A stretch of DNA of 64,000 bases. Source: CAWDVK01 sp963805715 (GTDB lineage Bacteria; Actinomycetota; Actinomycetes; Streptosporangiales; Streptosporangiaceae). Positions 61,184 through 64,000 of the stretch are shown here, in pieces. The stretch spans positions 310,001 to 374,000 of the forward strand of contig CAWDVK010000020.1 in assembly GCA_963805715.1 (NCBI GenBank), given 5' to 3'. The first letter of the stretch is position 1. Each line of letters starts with the position of its first letter. Below the pieces are notes generated by a model. That model was not told the DNA's origin, searched no databases, and saw only the letters and a program-made list of their open reading frames with translations. A program made the position numbers and the translations under genes.

Positions 61184-62098
61184 TCAGGCGGGAATGGTGC
61201 GGGTGCGCGGGCCCGCCCTGAGCACCTGGGACGGCAGCCGGCGGCCGATGATCTGCTCGGCGTCCGCGGCGGCATCGATCATCGCGTCCAGGTCAATGCC
61301 GGTATCGACGCCCATGTCCTCGACCATGTGGACGAGTTCCTCGGTGGCGATGTTGCCGGTCGCGCCCGGCGCATAGGGACAGCCGCCGAGCCCGCCGACG
61401 GACGCGTCGAAGTCCGCGACCCCCAGTTCCAGCGCCATGAGGACGTTCGCCAGCCCGGTGCCCCTGGTGTTGTGAAAGTGCAGGTTGAGCGCGGCATCGG
61501 GATACGCGCTGCGGAACTCCCCCACCAGCTGCCGCACCCGGCCCGGCGTGGCCATCCCGGTGGTGTCGCCGAAGGAGATGCTGTCCGCGCCGTCGGCGAT
61601 GGCCCGGCCCGCCGTCCGCACGACCCGCTCGACGGGCACGTCGCCCTCGTACGGGCAGCCCCAGGCCGTGGACACGATGACCTGGCAGGTCGCCCCCCGC
61701 TGATGCGCCGCGTCGATGATCCGCGCGATGTCGTCGAGTGACTCGGCGGTGCTCCGGTTGACGTTGCGCTTGTTGTGCGTGTCCGACGCGGACACGACGG
61801 CCTCGATCTCGGTCAGGCCGGCGTCCAGCGCCCGGCCCGCCCCGCGCAGGTTCGGCACCAGCGCCGAGTACCGGACCGACGGAGCGCGCGCAATGGCCTG
61901 CCACACCTCGTCGGCGTCGGCCATTTGCGGGATCGCCTCGGGCCGCACGAACGACACCGCCTCGATCCGGCGCACACCGGTCGCCGACAGGCGGTTGATC
62001 AGCTCGATCTTGGCCGGCGTCGGCACCGGGTCCTCGTTCTGCAGCCCGTCGCGCGGGCCCACTTCCCGGACGGAGATGCGGCGGGGCAGGTCAGTCAC
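61184..62098 (-). CDS. Hydroxymethylglutaryl-CoA lyase
   Basis: The 304-residue TIM-barrel enzyme has EVGPRDGLQNE (metal and substrate Asp/Arg), SFVRPEAIPQMADADEV, SFGDTTGMATPG, LHFHNTRGTGLANV (metal histidines) and GGLGGCPYAPGATGNIATEE with the catalytic cysteine. It splits HMG-CoA into acetoacetate and acetyl-CoA, the last step of leucine breakdown. Its GTG overlaps the hydratase stop by four bases. Confidence 0.95.
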   Translation of the reverse strand: MTDLPRRISVREVGPRDGLQNEDPVPTPAKIELINRLSATGVRRIEAVSFVRPEAIPQMADADEVWQAIARAPSVRYSALVPNLRGAGRALDAGLTEIEAVVSASDTHNKRNVNRSTAESLDDIARIIDAAHQRGATCQVIVSTAWGCPYEGDVPVERVVRTAGRAIADGADSISFGDTTGMATPGRVRQLVGEFRSAYPDAALNLHFHNTRGTGLANVLMALELGVADFDASVGGLGGCPYAPGATGNIATEELVHMVEDMGVDTGIDLDAMIDAAADAEQIIGRRLPSQVLRAGPRTRTIPA

Positions 62099-62952
62099 GC
62101 GATGACCTCCGTTTCGGAATGCGGCGGGGCGGGGGGATCGGCGGCACTGCGGGGCGCGGCGGACGGCCAGCGCGGCGGCCGCTTCTGCACGAACGCCGCG
62201 ATCCCCTCGCGGCGGTCGGCCGAGCTGGCCGCCGTCCGCCAGGCAGCGTCCTCGATCTGCAGGCCGGCGGCCAGGCTCACGCCGCCACCCAGCCGGACGG
62301 CCTGCTTGGCGGCGCGCACCGCGACCGGGGAGTTCGCGGCGATCTGCCGGGCCAGCTCCAGCGCACGCTCCGTGGCCGTGCCGGCCGGCACCAGCCGGTC
62401 AGCCAGCCCGATCCTGGCCGCCTCGGCCGCGTCCACCTTCCGGCCGGTCAGCACCAGGTCAGCCGCCCGGCCCGGGCCCAGCCTGCGCAGCGCCAGCTGG
62501 GTGCCGCCGCCGCCGGGAACCAGGCCGACCGTCGCCTCCGGCAGGCCGAACACGGCGGTCTCGTCGGCCACGATGAGATCACAGCAGAGCGCGAACTCGC
62601 ACCCGCCGCCGAGCGCGAACCCGTGCACGGCCGCGATCACCGGCTGCGGCAGGCCGAGCACGCCGCCGAACGCCGCCTGGAACACCGGCCGCTGCGCCAG
62701 CACCTCCGCGTCGGTCATGGCGTTGCGCTCTTTCAGGTCGGCGCCGGCGCAGAAGGCGCGCTCCCCGGCGCCGGCCAGCACGACGGCCAGCACAGCCGGG
62801 TCAGCGGCGATCTCGGCGCACACCTGTGCGAGCCGGACGGCCATGGCCGTGCTGAGCGCGTTCAGCGCACCCGGCCGGTCCAGCACGATCTCGGCGACCA
62901 GGCCGCCGCCGGCCGGATGGCGGCGCAGCCGGACGCTGCTGGCAGTCTCCAT
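62095..62952 (-). CDS. Enoyl-CoA hydratase family protein (methylglutaconyl-CoA hydratase-like)
   Basis: The 285-residue crotonase-fold protein has AFCAGADLKER (oxyanion hole), HGFALGGGCEFALCCDL and PEATVGLVPGGGGTQLALRRLG with the two catalytic acidic positions. Overlap with the HMG-CoA lyase gene and the nearby carboxylase suggest it hydrates 3-methylglutaconyl-CoA in leucine degradation. A general fatty-acid role cannot be excluded. The C-terminal 30 residues are Pro/Ala-rich. Confidence 0.9.
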   Translation of the reverse strand: METASSVRLRRHPAGGGLVAEIVLDRPGALNALSTAMAVRLAQVCAEIAADPAVLAVVLAGAGERAFCAGADLKERNAMTDAEVLAQRPVFQAAFGGVLGLPQPVIAAVHGFALGGGCEFALCCDLIVADETAVFGLPEATVGLVPGGGGTQLALRRLGPGRAADLVLTGRKVDAAEAARIGLADRLVPAGTATERALELARQIAANSPVAVRAAKQAVRLGGGVSLAAGLQIEDAAWRTAASSADRREGIAAFVQKRPPRWPSAAPRSAADPPAPPHSETEVIA

Positions 62953-62962
62953 GAGCTGCAGG

Positions 62963-63482
62963 CTAGCGCTCCTCCCGGGCCAGCCGTTGCTGCTCGTCTC
63001 CGACCAGCTGGAACAGCAGCGCCTGCACCTCCTTGACGCGCGGGATCTCGGTCAGCACCAGCTGGCCGTGCTCGCCTGGCGACTCCACGATCAGCCGGCC
63101 GCAGCCGATGATCCGGTCGGTGAGCCCCTGGGAGAACGAGAACGTCGCTGATCCGGCTGAGCGGGAAGTCACGCCCGACCCGGGTCAGGACCCCGTCGCG
63201 CAGCCGCAGCCGCCGGGTCGTCAGCTCGTAGCTCGTGCTCCGCCAGCGCAGCAGCGGGACGAGGAACCAGGCGATCGCGGCCAGCAGCGCCGCCGCGCCG
63301 ATGGCGAGCCGGATCGTCGCCCCGTGCGCATGCAGCGGCAGCAGGATCAGCGCCGCCAGGGCCGCCAGCACGACCAGCGCCAGCACCAGCAGCGGTCGCA
63401 GCAGGGTCTTCCAGTGCGGGTGCAGCTTCAGCACCAGTTGCTCGCCCTCGACCAGGCTGGCGTCAGAGGTCATACGCCCCAT
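62963..63482 (-). pseudogene. PH-domain membrane protein, frameshifted
   Basis: The first frame has two membrane helices (about residues 28-52 and 56-78) followed by the bacterial PH-like domain (RSTSYELTTRRLRLRDGVLTRVGRDFPLSRISDV). At about 63140 the frame breaks. The next frame continues SFSQGLTDRIIGCGRLIVES to the usual end of the domain at 62963. The family (often beside biotin ligase and acyl-CoA carboxylase in actinobacteria) has no defined biochemical role. ATG at 63482 or 63473 could start it. Confidence 0.8.
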
Positions 63483-63527
63483 CGTGGCACGTACCGAGCC
63501 AAGGCACCGCTCATGCAGGCCGGCCCG

Positions 63528-64000
63528 TCAGCGGACGTGCACGACATCCCCCGCGCTGACGGCCTGGTCACCGTCTGCCGTCAGCACCACTAGCCGGCCG
63601 GTCGCGTCCACGTCCCTCGCCTGGCCGGCCAGCACTCCCCCGCCCGGCAGCTCCACCCGGACCTGCTGCCCGACGGTGGCGGACAGCCGCAGGTACTCGG
63701 CCCGCAGGCCGGACCCGATGGCATCGCCAGCCGGCGGTCCGGTCCAGCGCCGGTACCAGTGCTCCAGCTGGCCCAGCAGGCCGGCCAGCAGCAGCTCGCG
63801 GTCCGCGGCCGCGCCCTGCAGCAGCAGCGACGTGGCGGCCGCCGAGGGCAGCTCGTCCTGACTGGCCGAGACGTTGATGCCGATGCCGAGCACGACCGCA
63901 TCACCGGCCTGCTCGGCCAGGATCCCGGCCAGCTTGGCTCCCCCGGCCAGCACGTCATTCGGCCATTTCAGGGTCACCTCCAGCCCGGTGCCGGCCCGCA
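63528..64000 (-). CDS. birA: Biotin-acetyl-CoA-carboxylase ligase, C-terminal part (5' end outside window)
   Basis: The frame enters from the right edge and reads LEVTLKWPNDVLAGGAKLAGIL, where the WPND and K-L-A-G-I-L segments hold biotin and ATP, then VVLGIGINVS, and a C-terminal SH3-like domain to the stop at 63528. It attaches biotin to carboxylases, fitting the carboxylase gene nearby. The N-terminal catalytic half lies outside the window. No N-terminal DNA-binding domain can be judged. Confidence 0.93.
   Translation of the reverse strand, partial: RAGTGLEVTLKWPNDVLAGGAKLAGILAEQAGDAVVLGIGINVSASQDELPSAAATSLLLQGAAADRELLLAGLLGQLEHWYRRWTGPPAGDAIGSGLRAEYLRLSATVGQQVRVELPGGGVLAGQARDVDATGRLVVLTADGDQAVSAGDVVHVR

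Overview
The window is very GC-rich DNA with high-GC codon usage, GTG/TTG starts, and neighbourhoods typical of Actinomycetota: RmuC, a DUF6542 protein, IspH, a lipid-droplet-associated protein and XseA/XseB; PurE/PurK beside a two-component system; TcpE-type transfer genes; and biotin ligase, a PH-domain protein and acyl-CoA carboxylase. It looks like a chromosomal segment of a filamentous-type actinomycete, possibly near Streptosporangiales. No rRNA, tRNA, CRISPR array or transposase was seen.

Layout. 1-2.2 kb: the end of a cyanophycin-synthetase-like ligase and an NRDE protein. 2.3-13.1 kb (minus strand): a tightly overlapping operon for a Tcp/Tn916-type conjugation or type IV secretion machine (TcpC, a TcpD-like protein, TcpE, a MinD-like ATPase, a VirB4-type ATPase, a VirB6-like protein, a VirB8-like protein, and a muramidase-NlpC/P60 protein) without a visible relaxase or coupling ATPase. 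13.7-26.7 kb: housekeeping genes (oligopeptidase B, YchF, RmuC, IspH, exonuclease VII, GlpX). 27-36.5 kb: a transporter, a glutamine-synthetase-like gene and an amidohydrolase. About 5 kb of accessory or broken DNA separates the last two: a Fic gene flanked by near-identical 18-bp repeats, ArsR, a truncated Mg-type P-ATPase and a truncated LCP gene. 36.6-43.7 kb: MarR-DUF3224, a divergent TetR/MFS pair with clear operators, and adjacent class I and class II fumarases. 43.8-51.3 kb: a receptor Ser/Thr kinase, two paralogous lytic transglycosylases (one behind a probable c-di-AMP riboswitch), a rhomboid protease and an MFS exporter. 51.4-53.0 kb: a gene graveyard (deleted pyrD, HepT remnant, intact VapBC, acyl-CoA dehydrogenase remnant). 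53.2-64 kb: a methyltransferase, purE/purK, a two-component system, and a minus-strand block for leucine/acyl-CoA catabolism that ends in partial birA.

Two themes cut across the window. First, at least eight one-base frame breaks hit otherwise well conserved genes (xseA, the glutamine-synthetase-like gene, the LCP gene twice, the amidohydrolase, the acyl-CoA carboxylase, the PH-domain gene and the tcpE/minD junction). This suggests either sequence indels or real decay, and those entries should be read with that in mind. Second, short tandem repeats are frequent both inside genes, usually with units divisible by three, and between genes. In three cases (glpX, the glutamine-synthetase-like gene, class I fumarase) the 3' end of a gene is repeated downstream of it.
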